A stretch of 64,000 bases of DNA from Prevotella heparinolytica (GTDB lineage Bacteria; Bacteroidota; Bacteroidia; Bacteroidales; Bacteroidaceae): positions 62,001-126,000 of the forward strand of contig NZ_SLXB01000002.1 of assembly GCF_004342845.1 (NCBI RefSeq). The letters run 5' to 3'. Positions within the stretch are counted from its first letter, which is position 1. Each line of letters opens with the position of its first letter. Both the position numbers and the translations under genes were made by a program. The notes under the pieces are model-generated. The model ran no database searches, had not been told where the DNA came from, and saw only the letters and a program-made list of their open reading frames with translations. Positions 17,214 through 25,976 of the stretch are shown here, one piece after another.

Positions 17214-17582
17214 TCACTTATAGAACACGAAATACACTGCCAAAACCAAACAGATAAAAGCTACAAAATGATTCCAATGCAACGTTTCTCCCTTGAAAAG
17301 GACTGTGGTGAATACAGTAAAAATAATCAAAGTAATCACTTCCTGAATCACTTTCAACTGCATCAGAGAAAACGGTCCCCCATTTCCCATGAAACCGATA
17401 CGGTTGGCCGGCACTTGACAGGAATACTCTGCCAAAGCAATCGCCCATGAAAACAGGACGACAGCATACAGTGGCCAACTGGAAATAACTTTTGTTTCCT
17501 GCAATTTCAAATGGCCATACCAGGCAAACGTCATAAAAATGTTGGATACGATCAACAATAGAATGGTATAAAATGCTTTCAT
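17214..17582 (-). CDS. DUF486 family (DMT superfamily) small membrane protein
   Basis: A 122-residue protein with four hydrophobic helices, characteristic of the DUF486 branch of the drug/metabolite transporter superfamily (FAWYGHLK, AEYSCQVPANRIG, FSLMQLKVIQEVI). These are predicted inner-membrane transporters with unknown substrate. It begins 13 bp after the ttcA stop on the same strand and is probably co-transcribed with it. Confidence 0.85.
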   Translation of the reverse strand: MKAFYTILLLIVSNIFMTFAWYGHLKLQETKVISSWPLYAVVLFSWAIALAEYSCQVPANRIGFMGNGGPFSLMQLKVIQEVITLIIFTVFTTVLFKGETLHWNHFVAFICLVLAVYFVFYK

Positions 17583-17595
17583 AAACGGTTAGGGG

Positions 17596-18351
17596 TTAAT
17601 GATCAGTGGTTCGTTTTTGGGGGAGCAATTCTTCCTGCACGTTCGCCATACTGCCCCACAAACTATAGCGCGCCTCGGGGTTCATTGCTTCCAATTGCTT
17701 CAGAATGCCTTTCATCGTACTACGGCTGGACTGCGACTCGTAAGGACAAATTTTCACTTGTTTGCGATAGCCTCTGGCCTTTGCCAATTCTATCAAATCT
17801 GCTTCATGAACCAGACACATCGGACGGATGATTGTCATATCAAATTTCTTCATGACAAGCCGGGGAGGCATTGTGCTGAATGCTCCTTGATAGGTGGCAT
17901 TCATCAACAACGTCTCCAAGATGTCATCCATGTGATGCCCCAATGCTATTTTATTGCATCCCTGCTCTTTGGCCACAGTGAACAGCGCTTTGCGCCGATT
18001 CCAGGAACAAAGGAAACAAGGAGACTTACGAGTATCGGTAGAAGCATCGAATTCCGTTTCGCAAAGGACGAAAGGTATGCCCCATGACTCGACATATTCT
18101 TTCAGATAGGCCACATCACTCTGATATGGGATATTCTTCATCACCACATGAGCAGCAACGACAGAGAACCTCGGCTTGAACACCCGAGCACGCTTGGCCA
18201 TAAGTTCGACCAATGCCAAAGAGTCCTTGCCGCCGGAAAGACCGATGAGTATCTTATCTCCTTCCTCGATCAGGCCATACTCTACCACCCCTTTACTGAA
18301 CCGCTTCTCTATGCGACGCAGCAGCTTTTCTTCTTCGGAAAATTGCGCCAT
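17596..18351 (-). CDS. ttcA: TtcA-like tRNA 2-thiocytidine synthetase
   Basis: An N-type PP-loop ATPase of 251 residues with SGGKDS at 39-44. Cys112 and Cys115 (PCFLCSW) and Cys202 (ICPYESQ) correspond to the three iron-sulfur ligands of TtcA, which inserts sulfur at C32 of tRNAs. GHHMDDILETLLMN is also diagnostic. The protein is shorter than the E. coli enzyme, as is common in this phylum. It is divergent from the TPR gene. Confidence 0.85.
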   Translation of the reverse strand: MAQFSEEEKLLRRIEKRFSKGVVEYGLIEEGDKILIGLSGGKDSLALVELMAKRARVFKPRFSVVAAHVVMKNIPYQSDVAYLKEYVESWGIPFVLCETEFDASTDTRKSPCFLCSWNRRKALFTVAKEQGCNKIALGHHMDDILETLLMNATYQGAFSTMPPRLVMKKFDMTIIRPMCLVHEADLIELAKARGYRKQVKICPYESQSSRSTMKGILKQLEAMNPEARYSLWGSMANVQEELLPQKRTTDH

Positions 18352-18510
18352 AAATACAATGATTGTTTTTTGGTTGTTGAATAAACGGCTGCAAAAGTAA
18401 GAGAAAAGAACGATTTAAAGAAGAATTAACATAATAGAATTAAGGAAACAGGCTTTATTCCCGATAAATTTGTATTTTTGAAATCCTGAACAAATTCAGC
18501 AGACTACAAG

Positions 18511-19941
18511 ATGAAAAAGATATATATATTTTTCTTTCTATTCGGCTTTCTGAACATAACAGTTTCGGCACAGACTTTGGCTGAAGCAAAAGCTCTATAT
18601 GAAAAGAAAGAATACGAAAAAGCCAGACCGGCATTTAAGAAACTTGTAAGGACACAACCGGCAAACGGCAACTATAATTTGTGGTACGGCGTGTGCTGTC
18701 TGGAAACCGGAGAAGCAGCCGAAGCCTTGAAATATCTGGAAACAGCCGTGAAGAAACGCACTCCGGGCGGACAGCTGTATTTAGCACGGGCATACAATGA
18801 CCTATATCGTTATGAAGATGCCGTTACAACCTACGAGACCTATATCTCGGACTTAAACAAGAGGAAACGCCCTACGCAAGAAGCCGAAAAGTTATTGGAA
18901 AAGAGCAGAAGCAATTTACGCATGCTGAAAGGCGTGGAGGAGGTCTGCTTTGTAGACAGTTTCGTCGTAGACAAAGAAAACTTTCTGGAAGCATACAAGC
19001 TCAGTCATGAATCAGGCAAACTTTTCATGTACAACAGTTACTTCAAAGACTCCAACACACAAGGAGGAACCGTATATGAAACAGAGTTGGGCAACAAGCT
19101 ATACTACAGCGAATTGCAACCGGACAGCACGCTCAGCATACTTTCACGCAACAAACTGCTGGATGCATGGAGCAACGGCAATCTCCTGCCCGAAAGCATC
19201 AATGAAGGTATAAATGCGAGTTATCCATACGTACTCACAGACGGAATAACCATCTATTATGCATCGGACGGTTCTCATTCGATGGGGGGCTATGACATCT
19301 TTGTCACACGATACAATACGAATACGGATTCCTATCTGACACCGGAAAATGTAGGCATGCCTTTCAACTCCCCCTATAATGATTACATGTACGTAATAGA
19401 CGAATTCAACAATCTGGGATGGTTTGCCTCCGACAGATACCAACCGGAAAATAAAGTCTGCATTTATGTGTTTATCCCTAATACCTCAAAACAGGTGTAC
19501 AATTATGAGGCTATGGAACAGGATAAAATAATTGCATTGGCACAAATCCACTCCATAAAAGACACATGGACAAATACTGACGCCGTTACGGCTGCTCAGG
19601 AAAGATTACAGAAGTCGGTCGATGAAAAACCGAAAACGTCCCAACAACACGAGTTCCAGTTCATCATTGACGATAACAACACGTATTACCGGTCAGACGA
19701 TTTCCGGTCTCCGCAGGCCAAAGCCCTGCACAACCAATACGTCCTATTGGAAAAAAGCTACAAGCAGCAACAGGAAAAGCTGGCAAAGATGCGCTCGGAA
19801 TATGCCAATGCCGGTAAAAACGAAAAAGACGGAATGTCTGCCGCTATTCTCGATTTGGAGAAAAGGGTTCAACAATTGTCGGCAGAATTGGAGCAAGCCA
19901 TCGTCAAAGTGAGAAATACCGAAAAACAAGTCATCAAATAA
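18511..19941 (+). CDS. TPR / PD40 secreted protein
   Basis: A signal peptide (cleavage near VSAQ) is followed by tetratricopeptide-like repeats (ALYEKKEYEKARPAFKKL and onward, residues 25-130). Next come PD40-type propeller segments (YYASDGSHSMGGYDIF near 250; GWFASDRY near 305) and a C-terminal coiled coil (about 400-476). The arrangement resembles periplasmic OmpA-associated proteins of Bacteroidota but lacks an OmpA domain. TATTTTTG at 18473-18480 may be its -7 box. It precedes the nfeD/floA pair by 10 bp, suggesting a link to the membrane-microdomain genes. Confidence 0.8.
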   Translation: MKKIYIFFFLFGFLNITVSAQTLAEAKALYEKKEYEKARPAFKKLVRTQPANGNYNLWYGVCCLETGEAAEALKYLETAVKKRTPGGQLYLARAYNDLYRYEDAVTTYETYISDLNKRKRPTQEAEKLLEKSRSNLRMLKGVEEVCFVDSFVVDKENFLEAYKLSHESGKLFMYNSYFKDSNTQGGTVYETELGNKLYYSELQPDSTLSILSRNKLLDAWSNGNLLPESINEGINASYPYVLTDGITIYYASDGSHSMGGYDIFVTRYNTNTDSYLTPENVGMPFNSPYNDYMYVIDEFNNLGWFASDRYQPENKVCIYVFIPNTSKQVYNYEAMEQDKIIALAQIHSIKDTWTNTDAVTAAQERLQKSVDEKPKTSQQHEFQFIIDDNNTYYRSDDFRSPQAKALHNQYVLLEKSYKQQQEKLAKMRSEYANAGKNEKDGMSAAILDLEKRVQQLSAELEQAIVKVRNTEKQVIK

Positions 19942-19951
19942 ATAAAGAATC

Positions 19952-20422
19952 ATGGACATATTAATCATCGCAGTATTGGTCATTGCAGCTATCATTCTGT
20001 TTTTAGTGGAGCTATTCATTGTTCCGGGCATCAGTATTGCCGGTTTCTTGGCAGGAGGATGCATTGTCGTTGCCAATTATTATGCCTTTGTACAAATGGG
20101 AACAACAGCAGGCTTCATAACACTGGCCATATCTGCCGTGGCCTGCATCGGCTCATTAATCGGATTTATGCGTTCAAAAACATTGGACAGGCTTTCGCTT
20201 AAAAAAGATATCACTTCCAAAGTAGACCGCACAGCCGAAGAACGGGTAAAGGTGGGCGACGTAGGCGTCACTACCACTCGCCTGGCTCTTATCGGTTATG
20301 CCGAAATCAACGGTGACATTGTAGAAGTTAAATCCATCGACGGTTTTCTGGATGAAAAGACTTCCATCGTAGTGAACCGCATTACGAACGGGGTACTTAT
20401 GGTTGAAAAGCTAAAAAACTAA
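19952..20422 (+). CDS. NfeD-family membrane protein
   Basis: 156 residues with three N-terminal hydrophobic segments (about 3-75) and a C-terminal OB-fold (VGDVGVTTTRLALIGYAEINGDIVEVKS). This is the short NfeD form that pairs with flotillin-like proteins. It lies 24 bp upstream of floA. The pair is thought to organise membrane microdomains. Confidence 0.88.
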   Translation: MDILIIAVLVIAAIILFLVELFIVPGISIAGFLAGGCIVVANYYAFVQMGTTAGFITLAISAVACIGSLIGFMRSKTLDRLSLKKDITSKVDRTAEERVKVGDVGVTTTRLALIGYAEINGDIVEVKSIDGFLDEKTSIVVNRITNGVLMVEKLKN

Positions 20423-20446
20423 TATTCACTTAATACTTGATAACTT

Positions 20447-21448
20447 ATGGATCCAAACACAATGTATCTGACCGCCTTTCTTATCATAGGAGGCATTATT
20501 TTTCTGGTACTGTTCTTCCACTACGTACCGTTCTTCTTGTGGCTTTCTGCCAAGGTGTCGGGAGTCAACATTTCGTTAGTGCAGCTTTTCCTGATGCGTA
20601 TTCGTAATGTTCCTCCCTATATCATTGTTCCGGGAATGATCGAAGCGCATAAAGCCGGCTTAAAAGATATCACCCGAGACGAATTGGAAGCGCACTACCT
20701 TGCCGGAGGACATGTGGAAAGAGTAGTACATGCATTGGTTTCTGCCTCCAAAGCCAACATTGAGTTGCCATTTCAAATGGCCACTGCCATTGACCTTGCC
20801 GGTCGTGATGTGTTTGAAGCTGTGCAAATGTCAGTAAATCCCAAAGTGATAGATACACCTCCTGTAACTGCCGTTGCCAAAGATGGCATCCAATTGATAG
20901 CCAAAGCCCGCGTCACTGTACGCGCCAATATCCGCCAATTGGTGGGTGGAGCCGGAGAAGACACCATCTTGGCCCGTGTAGGCGAAGGTATCGTATCGTC
21001 CATTGGCTCGTCCGAGAACCATAAAACCGTATTAGAGAACCCCGATTCTATTTCCAAATTGGTATTGCGCAAAGGTCTGGATGCCGGAACAGCTTTCGAA
21101 ATTCTTTCTATTGATATAGCCGATATCGATATAGGCAAGAACATTGGTGCCGCCCTGCAAATAGATCAGGCAAATGCTGACAAGAACATAGCTCAAGCCA
21201 AAGCTGAAGAACGCCGTGCCATGGCAGTGGCCAGCGAACAGGAAATGAAAGCCAAAGCACAGGAAGCCCGCGCCAAAGTAATCGAGGCCGAAGCTGAAGT
21301 GCCTAAAGCTATGGCCGAAGCATTCCGCAGCGGCAATCTCGGCATCATGGATTATTATCGCATGAAGAACATCGAAGCCGACACTTCCATGCGTGAAAAT
21401 ATAGCCAAGCCCGCAACCGGCAACAACAATCAACCGTTAAGTAAATAA
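20447..21448 (+). CDS. floA: Flotillin-like protein FloA
   Basis: A 333-residue UPF0365/FloA protein. An N-terminal hairpin membrane segment (residues 5-35) is followed by an SPFH-like domain ([38 protein letters not shown]) and a long Ala/Glu/Lys-rich coiled coil (about 235-290), typical of flotillins. It should form oligomers at the inner membrane. It is the third gene of the TPR-nfeD-floA cluster, and the next gene follows 34 bp later. Confidence 0.93.
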   Translation: MDPNTMYLTAFLIIGGIIFLVLFFHYVPFFLWLSAKVSGVNISLVQLFLMRIRNVPPYIIVPGMIEAHKAGLKDITRDELEAHYLAGGHVERVVHALVSASKANIELPFQMATAIDLAGRDVFEAVQMSVNPKVIDTPPVTAVAKDGIQLIAKARVTVRANIRQLVGGAGEDTILARVGEGIVSSIGSSENHKTVLENPDSISKLVLRKGLDAGTAFEILSIDIADIDIGKNIGAALQIDQANADKNIAQAKAEERRAMAVASEQEMKAKAQEARAKVIEAEAEVPKAMAEAFRSGNLGIMDYYRMKNIEADTSMRENIAKPATGNNNQPLSK

Positions 21449-21482
21449 CCTCTAAAAGAGATAAGTTCAAGCATCTACGAAA

Positions 21483-22361
21483 ATGAAAAAATATTTTGCT
21501 TCTTCCGAACTGATAATCAATGAAGATGGTTCAGTCTTCCATCTGCACGTAAAGCCGGAATGGCTGGCAGACAAAGTAATCCTGGTAGGCGACCCCGGGC
21601 GGGTGGCATTAGTAGCTTCTCATTTCGAGCACAAAGAATGCGAAGTGGAAAGCCGTGAGTTCAGAACCGCGACCGGTACTTATAAAGGAAAACGCATTAC
21701 CGTAGTTTCCACCGGCATCGGTTGTGACAACATCGACATAGTAATGAACGAATTGGATGCTCTTGCCAACATCGATTTCCATACGCGCGAAGAGAAGCCT
21801 CAACTGCGTCAGCTTGAAGTAGTGCGCATCGGCACCTGTGGCGGTCTGCAACCCGACACGCCGGTAGGTACATTCGTATGTTCCGAGAAGTCCATCGGCT
21901 TTGATGGCCTGCTGAACTTTTATGCCGGACGCAACTCTGTTTGCGACCTGCCCTTTGAGCGTGCCTTCCTGAACCATATGGGATGGTCGGGCAATATCTG
22001 CGCACCTGCTCCTTATGTCATTGACGCAGACACCGAATTGATAAATCGTATTGCGCAAGACGACATGGTGCGCGGTGTAACCATTGCCGCCGGAGGCTTC
22101 TTCGGTCCGCAAGGCCGGGAGCTTCGTATTCCATTGGCCGACCCGCACCAAAATGAGAAAATTGAAAAATTTGAATACGACGGATATCGCATTACCAACT
22201 TCGAAATGGAGAGTTCTGCACTGGCCGGACTAAGCCGCCTGATGGGACACAAGGCGATGACCGTATGCATGGTCATTGCCAACCGGTTGATAAAAGAAGC
22301 CAATACCGGATACAAGAATACAATCGATACGCTCATCAAAACCGTACTCGATCGTATCTAA
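21483..22361 (+). CDS. Nucleoside phosphorylase, uridine phosphorylase-like
   Basis: The 292-residue protein belongs to the PNP/UDP phosphorylase superfamily. It has VGDPGRVALVASHF near residue 36, STGIGCDNIDIVMNEL, RIGTCGGLQPD and the nucleoside-binding NFEMESSALAGLSRLMGH. It should cleave nucleosides with phosphate in the cytosol. The DPGR and EMESSAL motifs fit uridine phosphorylase best, but a purine preference cannot be excluded. It may belong to the floA transcript. Confidence 0.88.
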   Translation: MKKYFASSELIINEDGSVFHLHVKPEWLADKVILVGDPGRVALVASHFEHKECEVESREFRTATGTYKGKRITVVSTGIGCDNIDIVMNELDALANIDFHTREEKPQLRQLEVVRIGTCGGLQPDTPVGTFVCSEKSIGFDGLLNFYAGRNSVCDLPFERAFLNHMGWSGNICAPAPYVIDADTELINRIAQDDMVRGVTIAAGGFFGPQGRELRIPLADPHQNEKIEKFEYDGYRITNFEMESSALAGLSRLMGHKAMTVCMVIANRLIKEANTGYKNTIDTLIKTVLDRI

Positions 22362-22487
22362 CAAGTACGGCATTGGTTCAGCTTCAACGCCTCTCTCCAT
22401 TCAACCGATAGCCGTTATAGCACACCCCTCTAAAAGGTCATTTCAAACTCTACATCGGAGTATTGATATGACCTTTCTTTGTTAAGC

Positions 22488-22663
22488 CCCACACTTCAGT
22501 GAGCCTATGCCCACACTTAACGAGCCGTAACCCCACACTTTAGGAAACGTATGCCCACACTTTAGGAAACGTATGCCCACACTTCAAAGGAGTTCTCCCC
22601 ACACTTCAGGAGACACAATCCCACACTTTGGAAAGTATAAGCCCACACCTTAGGAACGATAAG
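22488..22663. repeat. Eight-unit 22-bp periodic array (array 4)
   Basis: Eight contiguous units of exactly 22 bp (176 bp in total) start at 22488, 22510, 22532, 22554, 22576, 22598, 22620 and 22642. Every unit begins CCCACACTT or, in the last, CCCACACCT. The following 13 bases vary except that units 3 and 4 are identical. The array occupies the gap between the nucleoside phosphorylase and mnmE. The reverse complement of the same core is used in array 5. Confidence 0.95.
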
Positions 22664-22726
22664 TCGGGAGAAAAAATAAAACAAGTAACGGACTTTTCAG
22701 ACGAACCTTTTTTGCAAAGAAAACAT

Positions 22727-22734
22727 TATATTTG
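22727..22734 (+). promoter_or_regulatory. -7-like box upstream of mnmE
   Basis: TATATTTG lies 25 bp before the mnmE start. TTTG is present upstream only at short spacing (12 bp), so the match is partial. Confidence 0.35.
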
Positions 22735-22759
22735 CAAAAGGTAAAATATACAGAACAAA

Positions 22760-24148
22760 ATGAATCAAGATACTATTTGTGCCATAGCCACCGCCCAAGG
22801 AGGTGCCATAGGTTGCATCCGTGTTTCCGGACCGAAAGCAATAGAAATAACCTCGCTCATCTTCACCCCTGCCTCCCCCGGCAAGATATTGGAAGAAAGT
22901 AAACCATACACACTCACCTTCGGTCGTATTCACGAAGAAGAAACAATCATCGACGAAGTGTTGATCAGTTTATTCCGTGCTCCACATTCATACACCGGAG
23001 AGAATAGCACCGAAATCACCTGCCATGGTTCCGGCTATATCATGCAAAAGATACTGCAACTACTCATTAAAAAAGGTTGTCGCATGGCACAACCCGGAGA
23101 ATATACCCAACGCGCATTCCTCAATGGCAAAATGGATTTAAGTCAAGCAGAAGCTGTAGCCGACCTGATAGCTTCCTCCTCCGCCTCAACCCATCGTCTT
23201 GCCATGAACCAGATGAGAGGTGGTTTCAGTAAAGAACTTACCGCATTGCGTAATCAGCTATTACATTTCACCTCCCTTATAGAACTGGAATTGGACTTCA
23301 GCGACCACGAAGAGCTGGAGTTTGCCGACCGATCCGAGCTCTGCCAACTGGCCGACGGCATAGAAAGAGTTATTTCCCGCCTGATACACTCTTTTAGTGT
23401 GGGGAATGCCATAAAGAACGGCATCCCCGTAGCCATAATAGGTGAAACGAATGCCGGCAAGTCCACACTACTGAACACACTGTTGAATGAAGAAAAAGCG
23501 ATTGTCAGCGATATCCACGGAACGACACGCGATGTAATAGAAGATACAGTCAACATTGGTGGTATCACTTTCCGCTTCATTGATACGGCAGGCATCCGCG
23601 AAACAAGTGATACTATTGAAAGTATTGGCATCGAACGTACTTTCCAAAAACTAGAACAAGCAGAAATTGTTCTATGGATGATTGATGCAACTGACACTGC
23701 ATCTCAGATATCACAGCTATCCCTGCAAATACTCCCTCGTTGCGAAGGAAAACAACTTATTCTTGTATTCAACAAAGCCGATTTAGTAGAAAACCCTTCG
23801 GACATTTCCTCTACCCTCCCCTTTCCGGAAAAGATACAATCCATTGCGATTTCCGCCAAAAAACAAACCAATATCGATGCCTTGAAGCAAATGTTAGTTT
23901 CTACCGCCAATCTGCCGATCGTAACTCAGAACGATGTCATTGTCACAAACCTCCGCCACTACGAGGCCCTAACCCATGCTCTCGAAGCCATCCAACGAGT
24001 TCAGCAAGGTCTGACCGATAATCTTTCCGGAGATTTCATTTCACAAGATATCCGAGAGTGCATCTTCCACTTGAGCGACATTGCAGGAGAAGTCACAAAC
24101 GATATGGTACTTAAGAATATCTTTGAGAACTTTTGCATCGGCAAGTAA
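22760..24148 (+). CDS. mnmE: tRNA modification GTPase MnmE
   Basis: A 462-residue MnmE, which with MnmG installs cnm5/cmnm5 groups on U34 of certain tRNAs. The N-terminal tetrahydrofolate-binding domain (TICAIATAQGGAIGCIRVSG) is followed by a helical domain with an inserted G domain: G1 GETNAGKST, G3 DTAG, G4 NKAD. The C-terminal CIGK box is intact. The last 18 bases, TTTTGCATCGGCAAGTAA, resemble the known attB of SGI1-type islands at the end of mnmE (trmE), and an accessory patch begins right after the stop. Confidence 0.97.
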   Translation: MNQDTICAIATAQGGAIGCIRVSGPKAIEITSLIFTPASPGKILEESKPYTLTFGRIHEEETIIDEVLISLFRAPHSYTGENSTEITCHGSGYIMQKILQLLIKKGCRMAQPGEYTQRAFLNGKMDLSQAEAVADLIASSSASTHRLAMNQMRGGFSKELTALRNQLLHFTSLIELELDFSDHEELEFADRSELCQLADGIERVISRLIHSFSVGNAIKNGIPVAIIGETNAGKSTLLNTLLNEEKAIVSDIHGTTRDVIEDTVNIGGITFRFIDTAGIRETSDTIESIGIERTFQKLEQAEIVLWMIDATDTASQISQLSLQILPRCEGKQLILVFNKADLVENPSDISSTLPFPEKIQSIAISAKKQTNIDALKQMLVSTANLPIVTQNDVIVTNLRHYEALTHALEAIQRVQQGLTDNLSGDFISQDIRECIFHLSDIAGEVTNDMVLKNIFENFCIGK

Positions 24149-24160
24149 AGTGGTGATTAC

Positions 24161-24189
24161 CAACGATTAGCATATCTCATCAACGATTA
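24161..24189. repeat. Paired 9-bp direct repeats next to the mnmE end
   Basis: CAACGATTA occurs at 24161-24169 and again at 24181-24189, exactly 20 bp apart. Such short direct repeats beside an attachment site are typical of tyrosine-integrase arm sites. No integrase gene remains in the window, so the role is inferred. Confidence 0.45.
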
Positions 24190-24221
24190 TCAAGGCGTTC
24201 ATTTTGAGTGCCTTTCTTTTT

Positions 24222-24260
24222 AGCCTTATAAGCGATGGTTATCGTTTATAGGGCTTTTTC
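24222..24260 (+). terminator. Terminator after mnmE
   Basis: AGCCTTATAAGCGAT pairs with ATCGTTTATAGGGCT with two imperfect positions, then TTTTT. A smaller hairpin (AAGGC/GCCTT, 24192-24214) precedes it. Confidence 0.65.
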
Positions 24261-24340
24261 AGCTCATTTTTGTACCGCATTTGTTGCTCGCTTGTTACTC
24301 TCCGATTTTAGGTCGGAAAGGTCGTGGACACACTGGTACG

Positions 24341-24637
24341 TCATGGTACGTGGTGGTACGCGATGAAACAGATTTGGCGAAATAAACGGATAAATAATGA
24401 GTAGTAAAATCGACATTCAGCAAATGCGTCTGTTTCTTCACGCTTAGCTTCAAGTACCCCTACTGCTTTTCCATTAATGAAAAGGAAATAATCTGCTTCA
24501 AGATTTCCTTTCAATAAACCTTCTCTTATGGCTACAGCTGTACAAGTAGGTTCATAATCCTCCCTGTTGACTACTTTCCAACCAGCATCGGCAAACCACT
24601 GGTCTATCTTTATTCTTGCTTTTTCTTCAGGAGTCAT
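24341..24637 (-). pseudogene. Type I restriction HsdR, N-terminal fragment
   Basis: The first 70 residues match the N-terminus of type I restriction endonuclease R subunits: IDQWFADAGWKV, CTAVAIREGLLKGNLEADYFLFINGKAVGVLEAKRE. The PD-(D/E)xK nuclease residues (D in EADYF, ExK in LEAKRE) are present. Similarity stops after AKREE, and the frame ends at 98 residues, whereas full HsdR is roughly 900-1000. No helicase, HsdM or HsdS lies nearby. It is best read as a deletion remnant of a restriction system within the accessory patch. Confidence 0.8.
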
Positions 24638-24725
24638 GTTCTTGATATTGTATATTATCGGAAGTTCATAGGCACATCTGCAACAGGTTACAAAAGAAAC
24701 CTGAACCTCCTAACCGTATTAAATA

Positions 24726-24935
24726 CTATTGTAATCTTTCTTTTTTATCGGTTATCAAATCCTTCAAATCGACTTGTAATATCTCCGCAATCTGTTGCAA
24801 GGTTTCCAAATTTGGCTGAATCTGATTACAAGCATAGGCATTTACCATACTGAAACTCTTGTCTAGTTTTTTTGCCAACCATGTTTGAGAGATACCTTTT
24901 TCAGATAATACAGCCTTTATTCTATTCAGTTTCAT
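24726..24935 (-). CDS. XRE-type helix-turn-helix regulator
   Basis: This 69-residue protein is essentially one Cro/CI helix-turn-helix: KAVLSEKGISQTWLAKKLDKSFSMVNAYACNQIQPNLETLQQIAEIL. Short solo XRE proteins often control restriction systems or mobile elements, and the hsdR fragment follows on the same strand. It is divergent from the GIY-YIG gene across a highly symmetric region that probably holds its own operator. Confidence 0.88.
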   Translation of the reverse strand: MKLNRIKAVLSEKGISQTWLAKKLDKSFSMVNAYACNQIQPNLETLQQIAEILQVDLKDLITDKKERLQ

Positions 24936-24952
24936 TCTTTGATATGATTTTA

Positions 24953-24999
24953 TAATGCAAATATAGCGAATTATATTCTATAATAGTGTATATTTGCAT
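24953..24999. promoter_or_regulatory. Symmetric divergent promoter/operator, XRE and GIY-YIG genes
   Basis: A perfect 12-bp inverted repeat, AATGCAAATATA (24953-24964) and TATATTTGCATT (24988-24999), places a TATATTTG -7 word on each strand facing outward. Between them is an inner inverted repeat, ATTATA-TTC-TATAAT (24969-24983). This suits binding by a dimeric XRE regulator covering both promoters. Confidence 0.6.
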
Positions 25000-25058
25000 T
25001 AAGAAAAGTCAGTTCTTAAATGAGTTATACCTCAAAGTAATTGAATTTTGACATATTT

Positions 25059-25886
25059 ATGGGAAAGACTGTAACAACATATTTAATTGACGGAGATCCT
25101 AAAGGAACTCAATACGCATTCATTAGCAACAAAATTTGCCAAATGTTTGTCGTACCACGTTCTAATCTCTCCTATTTGAATACACAAGAGAAGTTACAAA
25201 AACCTGCATTCTATATATTACTGGGGGAAGATGAATCAACAAAACCGCAGGCATATATAGGTGAAACGGAAAATTTCAAAGAACGTGTAAAAGACCACGA
25301 CAGCAAAAAAGCGTTTTGGCAAAAAGCACTCATATTCGTATCGAAAGACGCCGATATGACTAAAGTTGATGTGCAATACCTAGAACATAAAGCGATAGCC
25401 GAAGCCAAGAAAGCAAACGCTTTTGTTTTAAGCGATAATAAACAAATCTCTAAAGCACCGAATCTACCAGAGCATCAACAGGACTCAATGGATGAATTTT
25501 TCGAAGATGTGAAGTTTCTGGCATCATTTATCGGTTGCAATATTTTTGATGTATCACAACCCAAAGAAGAACATCTATTCTACACCAAAGGTAGAGGATG
25601 CAATGCAAAAGGCTTCTATAGTTCCGATGGCTTTACAGTCCTAAAAGGAAGTACTGTTGCCAAAACAATGGTTCCGTCTTTCAACTGGAAAGAAAAACGA
25701 GAAAAGATGCTTCAAGATTACACTTCTACTGAGAACGGAATATTGGTATTGACATCAGATAAAACTTTTTCAAGTCCCAGTACTGCTGCAGATTTCTGTA
25801 TTGGTAGCAGTAATAATGGCTGGTTGATATGGAAAGACAAAGATGGAAACACATTGGATTCAGTTTATAGAAAACAGCTGGATTAA
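25059..25886 (+). CDS. GIY-YIG nuclease-domain protein with DUF4357
   Basis: A GIY-YIG-like module occupies about residues 50-125 (AFYILLGED..., AYIGETENFKERVKDH, then the YLEHKAIAEAKK helix with the acidic residue). A C-terminal DUF4357 domain follows (NGILVLTSDKTFSSPSTAADF...NNGWLIWKD, about 230-270). This domain pair is known in accessory proteins of unknown role, often near restriction or phage genes. The longer frame would start with TTG at 25041; ATG 25059 is preferred. Nuclease activity is inferred from the fold motif only. Confidence 0.82.
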   Translation: MGKTVTTYLIDGDPKGTQYAFISNKICQMFVVPRSNLSYLNTQEKLQKPAFYILLGEDESTKPQAYIGETENFKERVKDHDSKKAFWQKALIFVSKDADMTKVDVQYLEHKAIAEAKKANAFVLSDNKQISKAPNLPEHQQDSMDEFFEDVKFLASFIGCNIFDVSQPKEEHLFYTKGRGCNAKGFYSSDGFTVLKGSTVAKTMVPSFNWKEKREKMLQDYTSTENGILVLTSDKTFSSPSTAADFCIGSSNNGWLIWKDKDGNTLDSVYRKQLD

Positions 25887-25976
25887 TAACATATCAATTG
25901 GAAGCATATATGGAAGAAAAAGGATTGTTTGGAAATTAGCAGGAATGTAAAATACACAATTATTGAAAATCAATCT

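Noticed and set aside
22488..22663. Array 4 as a CRISPR array with 13-bp spacers.
   Set aside because: The constant part is only 9 bp and the variable part 13 bp, far too short for known CRISPR types; no cas genes nearby.
24584..24593. GCATCGGCAA inside the hsdR fragment as a second copy of the mnmE att-like end.
   Set aside because: It encodes the conserved WFADAG region of HsdR, and the match is only 10 bp, so it is probably coincidence.
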